A stretch of DNA of 5,905 nucleotides, from the NCBI GenBank assembly GCA_031276435.1, contig JAISNB010000200.1, forward strand, positions 1 through 5,905, in the 5' to 3' direction. The notes under the pieces were generated by a model, which was given only the letters and a program-made list of their open reading frames with translations, had not been told where the DNA came from and did not search any database. Each line of letters starts with the position of its first letter. Within the stretch, counting starts at the first letter, position 1. Made by a program: the position numbers and the translations under genes. The stretch comes from Burkholderiaceae bacterium. Its GTDB lineage: Bacteria > Pseudomonadota > Gammaproteobacteria > Burkholderiales > Burkholderiaceae_C. Shown here one piece after another: positions 5,868 through 5,905 of the stretch.

Positions 5868-5905
5868 TCAAGGCTTGATGCGGCGCCCGGGTTGGCGTTG
5901 CGCCA
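5868..5905 (-). CDS. Possible 3' end of a minus-strand gene (partial)
   Basis: On the minus strand, one frame from the window edge reads AQRQPGRRIKP and ends in TGA at 5870-5868, 14 bases before the bidirectional terminator. A convergent gene ending here would explain why the terminator works in both directions, and a basic tail of this kind is plausible for a real protein. Eleven residues are too few for family recognition, and an open frame this short is expected by chance, so this is inference from context only. Confidence 0.35.
   Translation of the reverse strand, partial: AQRQPGRRIKP

Overview
The window looks like ordinary chromosomal DNA from a high-GC betaproteobacterium, probably Burkholderiales and perhaps near Comamonadaceae. 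That placement rests on the protein resemblance, the high-GC codon use and an endonuclease-type MutL; no 16S rRNA or other phylogenetic marker is present. No mobile element, CRISPR array, tRNA or rRNA gene is visible.

Layout, left to right. (1) A small heat-shock protein gene (hsp20 family, + strand, 143-571) follows a good candidate sigma-32 promoter and a short leader that could fold over its Shine-Dalgarno site. It ends in two successive hairpins, the second a textbook intrinsic terminator. (2) Converging on it are miaA (674-1699) and, 6 bases upstream of miaA, mutL (1706-3712), both on the minus strand. This is the conserved mutL-miaA pair, without the amiB, hfq and hflX neighbours seen in E. 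coli. (3) Only 65 bases separate the mutL start from the divergent + strand gene dedA (3778-4428). (4) dedA is followed after 48 bases by a creD-like gene (4477-5805), an inner-membrane protein with a large soluble domain, and then by a symmetric bidirectional terminator. (5) The last 38 bases may be the 3' end of another minus-strand gene.

Functionally the window has three modules: proteostasis (Hsp20), information fidelity (MutL mismatch repair and MiaA tRNA A37 prenylation), and cell envelope (DedA and CreD). No undescribed system was found. The points most worth a second look are regulatory: the sigma-32 site and possible RNA thermometer of hsp20, and the very short mutL/dedA divergent region, where -10-like hexamers sit almost on the start codons. 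Also of note are the MutL endonuclease and clamp-binding motifs, the CxC motif in Hsp20, and creD, which lacks its usual creBC neighbours and is much less GC-rich than mutL.
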